Origin: Dipylidium caninum
Taxonomy: Eukaryota > Platyhelminthes > Cestoda > Cyclophyllidea > Dipylidiidae
Assembly (NCBI GenBank): GCA_017562135.1
Contig: QEYB01001013.1
Location: forward strand, 1-64,000
DNA length: 64,000 nucleotides
Direction of reading: 5' to 3'
A model generated the notes under the pieces. That model had not been told where the DNA came from. It ran no database searches and saw only the letters and a program-made list of their open reading frames with translations. Shown here piece by piece: positions 12,667-24,400 of this stretch (position 1 is the stretch's first letter; each line of letters begins with the position of its first letter). A program made the translations under genes and the position numbers.

Positions 12667-13534
12667 ATGTTTTCCGAGAATGAAGCTAGTAACTGCGTTA
12701 CCTCACTCTCTAAAAATCACCCGCTTTGGTATCTTAAGCCTGAGGCGAAGAATCTTTCTTTGCACGAGTCTTTTGTCGGAACCGACAATCTTGCAAATTG
12801 TAAGATCAACCGAAAACTTTCAACAAATCCTGAAGATAACCAAGTCACTCGGAGTCCAGAGTCATCTGGTAAGGAAAATTTCTCACAAAACACATTCTTA
12901 AGAAACACCTCGAGGTCAACATCGAGGATTCATTCTTCTAAGCGTTAAACATGAAAAAATCAACGATTCATTACATCATATTCCTACTACAATCGGGAAC
13001 CTTAGAACGAACTGTATACCGATGCGAAAGATTTCTCGTAAACGCTTAAGAAAGTTCACTCCGAACTCCTCCGTTCCGGGCTCGATATGTGTTGAGGGTT
13101 TCGGTTTTTTGTCTCCTGATGTGGCATCATCACTCACATCTAATTCACTGGCACGTACATCTACTAGTTCGCGTTTCAGAGTAACTCGAATTGCTGATTC
13201 AAGCAGTTGGTGGATCCCTGAAAAAACCTCTATGAATATTTGTGTGCATGACTTAAAGACCTCATCCTTGCCAGATTTTGTGCAAAGACAATACAAAAAA
13301 TTGACGTCGACGTCGTTTTTGGCTGCGGTAGATCGTCAAGTCTGTGAAAGAGACTTCTGGACATGCCTTGAGCCAAAGTATCTCGAACACCTAAAATCAG
13401 GTGAATTATGTTTCCATTCTGGACTTTGCGCTCAATCCTTTGCTTTTATAGAAAATTCAATTAGGGAATGTTTGACTTTGTCTCATCTTTTTAAAGTCCC
13501 TTTTGTTCCCTTACCCTTTTGGCTACTCTTCTAG
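12667..13534 (+). CDS. Unrecognised two- or three-exon protein
   Basis: Frame 1 (12667-12868, from MFSENEASNCVTSL) meets a strong donor gtaagg. Removing a 34-nt GT-AG intron (12869-12902) joins it in phase to a second frame that stays open to 13534. The joined protein is polar and Ser/Thr-rich, then has SSWWIPEKTSMNICVHDL, DRQVCERDFWTCLEPKYLEH and a hydrophobic end. A further optional intron is 13401-13451 (51 nt, frame-neutral). The start is uncertain because earlier exons may exist. I recognise no domain. The minus strand is also open over 12976-13296, which lowers confidence. Confidence 0.45.
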
Positions 13535-13596
13535 AAGTTTTACGTTGTAAAAATACTTCAAGAGTACAAGTGAGTGTCTTACAAGTGAGTGTCTGT

Positions 13597-13947
13597 TTAT
13601 TTGCAATTGATTTGTATATTTTTTATCAAAATGTCAAATGGTAAGTACAAAAACAATTCTTGTGATGTTCTCTGATTTATCTCTGAGTCATGGCAAGACA
13701 ACACCTCAACTTGTTTCTCTCCATCTATCACCTCCATCTGCCCTTCTGTTCGGGCACATTCTAGTATGTTAATCTCCTGATCAGTGCCAATCCTGTTTAC
13801 GTTTTCGCGTAGATTAAAGGAAATGAACGGAAACGGAGGATATGCTAGGCTGCGAGCATTAAGTAACAGGCGAGGAAAATGAGGCTCTGATCTAGACCTA
13901 GTCAAAGTAGTGACTAGCGGTTCGGCTTTTTTGAACCAGTGTACCAA
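13597..13947 (-). CDS. Possible exon, unknown protein
   Basis: The frame reads like protein: SRSEPHFPRLLLNARS, then FISFNLRENVNRIGTDQEIN, then acidic VIDGEKQVEVLSCHDSE. The NLRENVNRIGTD stretch vaguely recalls the start of an FHA-type fold, but one line of similarity is not enough for a call. Flanking exons were not found. Confidence 0.25.
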   Translation of the reverse strand: MVHWFKKAEPLVTTLTRSRSEPHFPRLLLNARSLAYPPFPFISFNLRENVNRIGTDQEINILECARTEGQMEVIDGEKQVEVLSCHDSEINQRTSQELFLYLPFDILIKNIQINCK

Positions 13948-16900
13948 AGTTAGGGTGAGGAAGGGGAATTCGAAAAAGATGTAGCGAAGGGACGGACGAA
14001 AGTTGGGACGCCACTTTCTACGGCCATCGGTTTTTCAAAATAACCGGTACTAATCTGTTCAGCGCACATGTTATTTCTGAATGTCAAAAAATTGGACCTT
14101 CGAATGTTTTTGTTTATCATTCGCTTGCAGTCGTCTCAAGCGCTCGTCGAGGTAGTGTGACAAGTAAAAACAGCCACTTTTTGATCAAAGTATTGAATTG
14201 TCAGAAAAAGATTTTCGAACAAAATAAACAAAATTTGTAACGGATTTATACTTTCTTCCTACCTGTTCCCAAGGTTAAATATTTAAAATAAATAATTTAA
14301 GTAGAACTAATCTGAAATTCGTGCCTTATTTTCGGTGCTGAATAGATTCATTTGGTCTTATGCACCATTGGAGACAAACACTTCTGTCTCCATGGTAACT
14401 TTATTGTTTTAGGACATACCTTCTCTCATACTTCACAGAATAATTAAACGGTATATCTGGGGCTTAATTCGTGTCGGAATGCAATGGCCGAAGATGGTGA
14501 CTTTATATTCTTACCTACTAATCAGAGTAGAGCTTCCTTCTTCTCTACTTGTCGCTACCCGATCCAGTATAACGCTAGAGATCCGTGACGACACGGATTC
14601 AGTACAGTGTTAAGGTCCTTCGAGGTTATATCACTTAAAAAAGTTATTTCCCCTTTCGATCTTAGAGTAAAAACCATATGACAGGCAGGTCTCCTCGCAC
14701 TCACCCGGTGGAACACACAATTTACATCTCTGATCATTGAGAATGCCACATCATCATTGTAATGTCAGAATTTGCCACATCTACTAACGAATATAATTTT
14801 ATTAGCCCCCCAGACCTACTTTTAGCACTTCGTTCACTACCTACCAACAAACATATTTGCAGGATTTTGTTGAAATATTGGGTATTTTAAGATCACACTC
14901 TGATCGACCAGATTATAGTTTACTTTAAAAAAATAGTATCCATTTCTGCCCTTGAGACGTAAAATATTACATTTATTTTAATAAGGGAGAGTGGTGATTA
15001 TTGGAAATGCTACTGCTCAGTGGGTGATGATCTCACTTACAAGCGTACTTTATTAGACCTACTTGAAACAGATTAATTTTGTAGCGCACTTGAGATTGAT
15101 ACGGTTTTTAGATCATTAGGCTGCCACAGGACAAAATTAGAAATGCATTTTTTCTTTGTATTTCTGTGTTTAAAAACGTGCAAAATCAAAAAAATAGCCG
15201 TGAGACGGTTTTAAATCTACTTTAACATATTTAACAAGCACTTTTGAGTTTTCCCACCGAGATGGTGTCACTCTTGACATTGCAAGCATGAATTTGGTAA
15301 AAGTCACTCAACGACATGTGACACTGCATTCCTAACAAACTCACAGCCCTGTTTGGATAAAATCGAGTCAATTCAAGTCAGTTGATTGCCGGTATCGAGA
15401 TTGGAATTAAAACATGACCATCAGGTGATCGTGTCTCTAACTGAGTATAAATAGGCGGATAACTGGGTTACGCTTTAATTGTGTGTGTACTTCGAGTTGC
15501 GTGGGCAAACTGTAACGTAGATGCTACTCACCTCCGAATTAATACAATTTCGATATCAAACCGAGTCTAGTAACCTCTGTGGTTTTGTAGACGCATCGAT
15601 GCCGACGTAGTGAATGCTTCTGCATGTGCACGTCCCAGTGGTCACCAATGAAGAAAAATGAGAGATTGGTGAATCTGCAATCATTGCTATCATCGTCACC
15701 GTAAACCCCCATCTTTGCCCCCTTGGCTTAATATCATCACTCATTTCTGTCAGTTTGCCACAACCCTTACCCATCTATGCCCCATTGAATTCTTTGTTTT
15801 ATTTTGCTCATATCCTCCATTTATTTTTCGTAAGCTTTCAAATTACCTAAGTAGTATTCATCCAACATATACACACAAACACACCCACACACATATATTT
15901 TTGTATTACACAATATCTCCGTCATTTAAAAGTCGTTGATTCCATTTAAAAGGAATGAAAGATTCCTGGATCTGATAAATCCCCGGGGCTGAGAATGAGT
16001 CGGGGAGCATAGCAATCCACAATTTCCTGGAATGCGTCTACGTAAGTCCAATGAAGAAGTTTCCAGTATTATAGTGCTAAATGGTTTTGTGCATGTGTGA
16101 TCGAATTGGCACTTTTTTGCCTGTTAAACAAAATTCCTCTGTGACTGATTAATTTGCACACTTGTTTGCATCAGATGCGTTTTTAAATTTGACAGCAGTG
16201 TACCCTAATGTAAACACGGATGAGTGGCCTTTGTAACTGCCCACTTTTCCCATAACAATAGTGGTTTTTTTAAATTGAGAGAGAATTAGTCTCACTACTC
16301 ATGGTACCGACATTGGGCCTCCTTTTTTCGGTTTCCATTATTTACTATGTGAGGAATGGGTGAAAAAAGAAGGAATTCAACCGTCATGTCCATCGATCTC
16401 GGCAATTCTGAACATGCCGGAATCCCTATTGGTCGAAATAACCTGTCTGACGTCGTGTTTTGATTGGTGATGGGGAAAGGAGAACTTGGGTAAGGGGACG
16501 GGCTGACACCGGAGCGAGAGGGAGAAGCGGACGGGAAAGCGAGAGGACGAGGTTTTGTAACAGTCCACAGGTCCTAATTTTAGGGTTGCGTAATTTACCC
16601 TTTTACAGGTACGCATTGAATACACAGGGAATTACGCGTGGCTTCCAATCTTCATTGGAACGCTGAATAGTAGAAGTCATTATACTACATCTTCTATTTT
16701 GACTAGCTCCGTCATTCAAAACTAAATCATCTCAATGAAATATTTATGAAGACGTAATGGGCTAGCGGGTAGTAAATAAAGTAATACTTCTGGCATGGTC
16801 TATAAAGAATGGTTCACGTCATTAGAGAAATTGAGGTGTGATTGCAAAGATTGTCTAAGTTTTGCGTTCTCATCTAACTCGACTGGACACAAATTTGTAA

Positions 16901-18019
16901 AAGTTAACATCCTCTAAATAAGGGACAATGTTGAGGTACTCTTGCCCCTGTGCAACCGAAATTTATATAAGTATATATCATTTCACGAAGCATGGGGACT
17001 TGACACTTAAAGACCTTTGGAATGTTTGGGGCCCCGAAACTAGTCTCGCAAAACCTCGCTTTCTCAGAGTATATATCAGATATCAGAAAACGCGGAAGAA
17101 GAATTGGAATATAACCAATCAAATGGACTGTTAAGGTGGGAGGACATTTGAAATCTTGTCTTAAGTCTCAGTTTATCCGAAATGGCAAAGAATCGCGTAA
17201 ATTGCGGGCAACATAAACTACATGCAAAAGTAATTCCATTACTAATGACATCGCCGCAATTGTGAGAAATTGAAAAGGGACTTAATTTTCGTCATTAGAA
17301 ATTCTCATTCAATAACACCATGTGAACGTCATTTCCAATAGTAGAATGGGCTTTTTGACCGCTGTTAACACATTCCAAGCGTCGCGCCGCTGGCGTTCTT
17401 CCAACTAAGAGGTAAGACTGAGGGGAGGGCGGAGAATATAGCATAGCATTATTGCTGCTTTTAGGTCCCACAACTTAATTCATTGGTGCGATTTAGTGTC
17501 ATCATGTCACATTACGAATAACTTTACAGCGTCAAAGATCGCTCCAAGAGATAAGAGAGAGGCAGGAAGGGATTATGATTTAAAGATTGCTTACGTTTTT
17601 TTTGGGGATGAAATTGTTTACTTGTCTTATCTCATGTATTTTGTGTTCGAATTTGGCGATTAATGGGGTTCTGTTTCGCAAGTTTGGGAAAGTAGATAAC
17701 CTGTCAAGTAAGCGGTTTTAAGCTAAAACAAACGTATGTGCACATACTTCTCATTTAGAAAACAAGAGGATGCAATATTCCCGACAAAACAGTATATGGA
17801 ATTACTAGTGGAATATTTCCAGTTTGCATTTGTTTAAATGCGCATCATTTTATGTAGTTAAATCGGTCCTAGGGGTTTGAATGCGAAACAATAAAAAGAC
17901 GTAAAAAGAATTTACTTCTACCCATTGTTTATGTTAGCTTGATAGCTTAGGCTATCGGTCACGTATCCGATCTCACACTCTAAGTCAGGTGGTATAACAC
18001 TTGAACTTGCTTACTGAGC
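13948..18019. other. Gene-poor stretch
   Basis: No frame here has both protein-like composition and splice context. A CA-rich tract occurs at about 15870-15893. The last few hundred bases before 18020 would hold the TXNDC17 promoter, with no recognisable element. Confidence 0.45.
15869..15895. repeat. CA-rich simple repeat
   Basis: Imperfect (CA)n: tatacacacaaacacaccca and following bases. Short and degenerate. Confidence 0.6.
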
Positions 18020-18533
18020 ATGGCATTGAAGACGGCAAGAGAGGTTTCGGAAACCGTAAAGACGAATTCCGGCAAAAGATGCTTCTTTTATTTTGTTGGA
18101 TCACCCGATGAAAACAACGAAAGTTGGTGTCCAGACTGTCGCAAAGGTGAATACTAATTGATAGTGTATCTTTCTATCATCATGTGTACTCATTTACGCT
18201 CGGATCCCCAAACCAACCTTACTTTTCGACACTTCTTCAGCAAAGCCCTTTGTTGAAAAGGCGATGAGCCAGCTACCGCGTGACGCTGTCTTCTTCTCAG
18301 TTCATACCGGCAATCGGCTAGAGTAACCCCCATTCGATTGGTCAAACCTCGTAGGTGGAAAAATAAAAACAACGAATTTCGAGTCGCACCAAACCTTAAC
18401 GTCAGTAACGTCCCGACCCTGCTTGAATTCGGGAAGGTAAGTGGCATCACATACAGCCCGTTTTCAGTCAAACCGCCTCGTTGAGGAGCAGCTGTTCAAC
18501 GTGGACTCTATCGTCAGTTACTTCACACAGTAA
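18020..18533 (+). CDS. TXNDC17: Thioredoxin domain-containing protein 17 (TRP14)
   Basis: The exons are 18020-18146, 18241-18322, 18355-18436 and 18468-18533, giving 118 residues (the human protein has 123). The product is a cytosolic thioredoxin-fold oxidoreductase that, in other animals, is reduced by thioredoxin reductase and acts on small disulphides such as cystine. The active site WCPDC, with Pro-Asp between the cysteines, is diagnostic and sits in FVGSPDENNESWCPDCRK. Other family landmarks are FFSVHTG, W-K-(x)-NNEFR and the cis-proline loop VPTLLEFG. Two introns are only 32 nt (18323-18354) and 31 nt (18437-18467). Removing each restores the family sequence exactly across NRLE/WKNKNNEF and EFGK/SNRLVEEQ. 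It lies tail to tail with EIF4A3, 241 bp apart. Confidence 0.93.
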
Positions 18534-18774
18534 ATCAGACAAATGAGTCCGCAAAACAATTTCATCGACCTCAAAGCATTCCCACATTCTAGTCCTTTGT
18601 ACCGTAGATGACTAAATAGTCCAATTTGTCTGCATTAATCTTAGAATAGATATTTTTCACAAGTGCAGTGCATTTTACCATAGCTAAATTACGGAAGAGA
18701 CATATAGCCATGTATTAACCATCGTAGGAAACGCTTGAGCGTATGTACAATAAAACCGAAACGTCGCTAATTTT

Positions 18775-20250
18775 CTAAACCAAATCGGAAACATTCATCG
18801 GCATTTCGTCGATTTGGGTGGAGTAATACTGTTCAATATCCCTTAGGATACGGATATCTTCATTTTTGACAAAATTGATTGCTACTCCCTTGCGACCAAA
18901 GCGCCCAGATCTTCCGATCCGATGTATGTACAATTCTCGGTTATTCGGGAGGTCATAATTGATGACCATAGACACTTGTTGCACATCGATCCCTCTTGCC
19001 AATAGATCAGTAGTAATTAAAACGCGACTAAAACAATAAGAATGGATGTTGTTAGAAGTCATAACTACTTTTCGAGTGAGCCAATTATTTACAAATATTC
19101 TCACCTTTCGCTACTGCGGAAGTTTTTCATTATCTCTTCACGCTCCTTCTGGACCATGTCGCCGTGCATTACTGTAACGGTGAAGTTATTTTTACGCATT
19201 TTGTCGGCCAACCACTCGGCCTTGCGTCGTGTGTTGCAGAATATGACAGATTGCGTAACAGTCAAAGTGTCATAAAGATCGCACAACGTCTCGAACTTCC
19301 ATTCTTCTCGTTCAACAGCGACGAAAAATTGTTTGATCCCTTCCAATGTCAGTTCATCACTAAAATATAGCACATTTATGTGCCATGATAATTTCTTTGT
19401 ATATTTTACGGAATCACAATGACCTACCGTTTCACAAGAATACGGATAGGATCCGTCATAAACTTAGATGTCATTTCAAGAATATCGTGCGGCATTGTGG
19501 CGGATAGGAGAACCACTTGAGTTCCAGGTGGAAGATAACGATAAACATCGTATATCTGTTCTTTAAAACCTTTGTCAAGCATCTCATCAGCCTCATCCAA
19601 AACGAGGATCTTTATAGTCCTCGTGCGCAAATTACGTCGTTTAATCATATCTTATAACGCACAAAAAGTACCACACTTAGCAAGTAAAATCAAGCGAAAT
19701 GCACAACAAAAGGCGTAAAAAATAGGATATGAACGTACCAAAGACTCGGCCTGGCGTTCCCGAAACTATATGTTGCCCATAGTCCAGTTTTTTAATGTCT
19801 TCACCAACATTTGTGCCACCGTAGCACGCGTGGCATTGTACATTCATAAAATCACCCAAAACTAATATCACCTTTTGTATCTGTAATGCTAATTCACGGG
19901 TGGGCGAAAGAATGAGGACCTGTGTATCACGGAGCTGGGTATCTAACACCTGCAGGGAGGCAATCGCGAGAGTAGCCGTTTTTCCCGTTCCAGATTGTGC
20001 CCTGAAAAATCTTACAAGAAATCAAACCTTACTGCGCAATGACATCACGTCCGAGAACTATCTGTTTTATTGCTCTTTGTTGGATTGCTGAGGGGCGTTC
20101 AAAACCATAGGCATATATGCCCCTCAAAAGATCCTCTTTAAGATTCATGGAATCAAAGGTTGGCAACACGTCCACTTCTTCTGATGTTTCGAACTCGAGG
20201 TTTTTGAATTCGTCCACTGGATTCGGTCGTCTGTTTCTTGAGTCGCTCAT
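18775..20250 (-). CDS. EIF4A3: Eukaryotic initiation factor 4A-III, exon-junction-complex helicase
   Basis: The exons (minus) are 20250-20033, 20001-19739, 19650-19428, 19359-19105 and 19027-18775, giving 403 residues (the human protein has 411). It is a DEAD-box ATPase that clamps spliced mRNA in the exon junction complex. All motifs are visible: AQSGTGKT (I), PTRELA (Ia), TPGRV (Ib), DEADEM (II), SAT (III), VIFCNTRRK (IV), [10 protein letters not shown] (V) and [11 protein letters not shown] (VI). The N-terminal [17 protein letters not shown] and the C-terminal [14 protein letters not shown] match the 4A-III subtype rather than 4A-I. The first intron (20032-20002) is 31 nt and splits the motif-I region, where protein conservation leaves no alternative. 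Confidence 0.95.
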
Positions 20251-20369
20251 TGGTCTGAAAAGTGTGATCGTTAAGTATTCAAAGCGTATGCACAACATTT
20301 CACCTCACAAGAGTATCAAGCTAATGGATAGCTTTATTTGGACACTATAGCAATGTACTTAACAAAACA

Positions 20370-20564
20370 TCAGTATCTCCATGGGTCACATCCGGCAGGA
20401 ACTTTCCGATTGCGGTAGAGGGCACTTTGGCCTTTGTAGGTATCAAGGGCAAAGAAACTCGAGTTGTAAAAGAGATGGAAGGAAAGGTAGGCCACAGCTG
20501 TGCCAAATACAGCAGAAGTAACTACTTTTGTCCCATTGACTTGAAACCAGCTAGGAATCGCCAT
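20370..20564 (-). CDS. Small single-pass protein, possibly a complex I accessory subunit
   Basis: The single frame gives 64 residues, MAIPSWFQVNGTKVVTSAVF, then a hydrophobic span (GTAVAYLSFHLFY) and the tail TYKGQSALYRNRKVPAG ending PWRY. Size, one helix and a basic aromatic tail resemble tiny respiratory-chain subunits. The tail pattern (aromatic-x-x-x-S-x-L-aromatic-basic) is like NDUFB1, but this is a weak hint. The start codon lies inside the end of the upstream frame (20551-20750), so both may come from one transcript. Confidence 0.45.
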   Translation of the reverse strand: MAIPSWFQVNGTKVVTSAVFGTAVAYLSFHLFYNSSFFALDTYKGQSALYRNRKVPAGCDPWRY

Positions 20565-20750
20565 TAGCAGCAGCTGCTGCTCTCGCGGCCTTCATGTATG
20601 TAACGCAACTCTAAGCATGTTTACCTTTTCCTTTTGTGTTTGGGAATAATCTAAGTAAATGAAGTAGCCGAGAGTACTCGGAACTGCGACCAGTAGAAAG
20701 TTCCGCCGAACGAACACAAGAGCGCGCCGGACAGCAGAAAAACCAGACAT
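20551..20750 (-). CDS. Small single-pass protein overlapping the next frame
   Basis: Exon 20750-20625 gives MSGFSAVRRALVFVRRN, then a hydrophobic stretch and YFIYLDYSQTQKEK. A 35-nt GT-AG intron (20624-20590) leads to exon 20589-20551, which adds an alanine-rich end and the stop. The result is 54 residues. The Arg-rich N-terminus before one helix suggests a mitochondrial membrane protein, and the V-x-V-P...YLD pattern recalls NDUFB1. The stop overlaps the start of the 64-residue frame by 14 nt. If the intron is not removed, the frame ends shortly after it. Confidence 0.4.
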
Positions 20751-21482
20751 TACACAACCGCGCAGATCTCAAGGGTCCATATAAACAAAAGCAGTCGGCT
20801 TTCTCTAATTCGTTAAACCAAAAATGTGTAAATTCGTAATTTTTCGTAAATTCTTTTAAAATTTTTGATTTTGGCATTTTTGTTTCGTTTTTACAAATGC
20901 CAACATATTGAGAAAATATCTCAGTTTAAATAGTGGGACATTAGGGACACAGAATCGCGCAAATATACTATAATTCATGATAACTGCCGTCCTTCAATCT
21001 TAATCCAACTTAATCTGACAAATCCCCTTACGAAAAACAATAGGAGCGTTTGCAGGAACCGACTGTCGTCCCGCCGAAGACATGCCCCGACCCAACGAGC
21101 CCCACCGCGCGGATAAAACCCGCCAGCATTACCGCATGGTGCTCCGCAGTCCGAACTCTTTCTTTTTATGCCTAGACAATTGAACGGTGACACCAAAATG
21201 AGAACCTTGTAGCATTGAAAGCCAGAAGTCGATTACCAACAGTAAAATCAAGAATTCCAACGGAAGACCTCAGCTATTCTTCAGTGATTTCGCACAGCAG
21301 AAGCGAACACTGGGACTAGATTTCGTTTTCCACTCTTCTGTGGCAATATTATTGCCGGAATTTTGAAGAAATTCTCCAGAACGGTTCGATTACTTAAAGG
21401 CATTCCTGTGAAGGAATACTGACAAAAATCTATAAGATGAAACACAAAACTCATGTGGCAAGTAAGGAAGAATTCAAAAATG
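20751..21482. other. Intergenic, nothing recognised
   Basis: This stretch lies between the tiny membrane-protein frames and the 3' end of TTI1. No frame has family resemblance. Confidence 0.5.
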
Positions 21483-24400
21483 TCAAGGAACAAACAATCC
21501 GCGGATCTTTAATTCGTACACCACCACGCCCGGATCCAAGTCAAATAGTTTCAACAGGGAAGCAGCAGCAGCCTACAAGACAAAAAGAAGGATGTAAAAA
21601 AAAAACTATCGCGCTGACTAACTTGATTTTTAGGCAGTTACGAACGCACCTCGCGCAGAATGGTTGGTTGATTTCCTTCAATATATGTACACAACGCAGA
21701 GACAATTGAGCGTAATGTGTGAGAAAATAAATCCAACTGAAGAGAAATCGGAAAAATTCCAACCGAGATAACACCAGCAACGCGATTCAAATCAGAAAGA
21801 TGAAAATGTACAACTAATAAGATATTCATGTGGCTACTCCTTATAAGACAGGGGCGATTAAAAACATCGAACCATGGTCAGTAGAAGCAACTGGTACCTG
21901 TACACAGATACCTCCAATCGCATGGAGGAGACGTTTCTGAACTCGGCAGACGGTGAGACATTCGTATGCCGACGTCGCACCAGCACTAGAGAAGGCGAAA
22001 GGGATGGCCATAGAGGTGTGCGAAAAAATTAACAAGAATACGGAAGTAAGACACCAGTAATGCGAATACCTGACAGATGCGCCGCGTTCGAGAAAGGTGA
22101 CCAAACAGCCGAGTAAATCAGTTGTCGTCCGTGAACGAATAAATGACCCCGCGACAGAGGTCAAAGTGGAGAAGAGTTCAAAAGCCTACCAAAAAATAAA
22201 CGGTAAACGGATAAACAAAACCGCCATTACCTTTTCGACAACTGCCGGTTGACGGTCTTGCATTCTTGCCAAAAGTGGGGACCACATCTTGTGGACCAAA
22301 GGTAAGAGAATATCTATGAAGAAAAGAAGTTGCGTAAAAGCGCCAGAGGATGGATAACTATACTACCTTCATCGGATAAAAGATTAAAACCCTCACAGAG
22401 AAGGGACATAGACAACACCTTGAGTCGGGGGACATCAATAGACATCATGTGAATGGAACGCAACATTATCTGGAACATGAAAAACGACGATGAAATCAGG
22501 ATTAAGTCCGAAATAAATAAGTCAACAGTTTATTTAAAAATAGACATATTCTTACCTCCTCGACAAGCCGTATGTAAGGAGGTCGAGAAACCGGCCTCTC
22601 ATCTACTCCGTTGTGGACATTGTGATCCGAAATCTCGTCAGCAGCTTGAACCAAGTCGGCGTCCAATGTAGAAGCTGAGGTGTAATTACGCTGTTCACGG
22701 GTAGACTTTATCAATGCCGATGATAACTCAAGCGTATTTTTCACGCAGTCTGATAAGACAGTCTAAGAGGCGAGACGTAACAAGAAAAATGTGTATTCAT
22801 ATGAATCGGGACTTTTTTAAGTATAATAAATTTAGCTTGTGGATCTATTAAGTCTCACCTTATCGTGACTTCTGTTTTTCAATTTCTCTAAAAGATTTTC
22901 CTTCGATTTATCAATTTCTACCGCATACAAGTGTGGTGGTTGAATAGATTCAGTCTGCTTATCAACAGTAATTGGGTTTAGCCGTAAATAAGTGCGGATA
23001 ATTTTCCGTAGAAGCGGCAAGAAAGCAGAAGCAGCAAATACATAACTAAGATCCATGCATACCAGCATCTGAAGAGTGATAAAAACCCGTCATGATTAGC
23101 ATTAAAAGTTGTGGCGTAACTAAGTGTACTACACACCTGCATCACAATAGGCTGAATCCGCTGGACAGCTTCCAAATTTGCATGGTCAAAAAAGTAAGAA
23201 AGAGCCCGACAAGCTGTGTCAAGCTTTAAGAACAACGAAGATGAGGGATGGGTTGAGTTGTCCGGCGTGATAGCAAGCAGGACTGAGTGGAATTCAATAG
23301 TGAGGGAGGAGAGAATGGGCTCTGATGCGGCATAAATGAAATCTTCAAACCTTTAAAAAGATAATGCTAATACACTCTCTCATTCATAACTACTTCTCAT
23401 GACTCAAATATTCAATATCACAGAAAACCACCATAGCAGATTAATTCACCTACTTTGAGTAGCCACAAACCGTTGACAGATGGGAGAGAGCCCTGTGCGC
23501 GGTCGAAGAAGTTAATCCATGTTCGGAGGCAAGACCAAACATTTGTAAAATAAGTGACTGCATTTCATGCGGATATACGGCAGACTCTTCGTCGGTCGGA
23601 CTCCAAATCTTGTAAAGAAGTGAGATAGGAGAGAGTGAAGTTAGAGGTACAATCGCAAAATTAAAAGAAATTTTTACAAACAATTTGTCTAAATGCATAT
23701 CCAAAACACTTTTATTAAAAAGAAGAACGGTGATTACTAAAATCATCGCTATGATACAGCATTTCTGCGGAACATTTTCGTCGTGTAAATGAATATTAGT
23801 AGCCTTCTTAATACATTGCATCGTAGTCTCATCTTGCAATGTAAGTCGTCCATGTGACCTCAACAAATCTTTTCCCAATATGTTGATGGTATGAGCAACA
23901 ATTACCAAGAAAACCTACTGCCGCCGCAGAAGCGATGAGTTCCATGAAGACACAGGCTTTCAGGTAGTTCAATTTCTGTTCCCTTGTATTACGTCTAGCG
24001 GATAAATCAAATAACTGATCAAAAGAAGGCCATTCAAAATTCGAGATTTCGCTTCCAGAATGCACTTGGAGGAAGTTCTTTTCAGCGAGTTTGTCCAAAA
24101 GAGAACTAAGTAAATTGACACATTAGTGTCTGCGTCTGATTCTGAGAGGAGCAATACTTTTCTGATTCAAAACTTACACGGAAAGGCTGATTTTTTGTGA
24201 CTTGGGTTCATTATCTACAATGGGTACCAAAAACGGCAGCAAATGAGAATTGCCTAATAAGCAGAAATAATCATCAGTACTTAAACGCATTCGATGGAAT
24301 AAGTCACTTAAGGCAAAATTAAGAATTTACCACAGCGAGAAAGACCCGAAAGGCAGGCGGAGAGGAGCATAAGGCAGGCGGTCACGAGAACTTCATCAGA

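Noticed and set aside
21437..21709. 90-residue plus-strand frame
   Set aside because: It is antisense to the last exons of TTI1.
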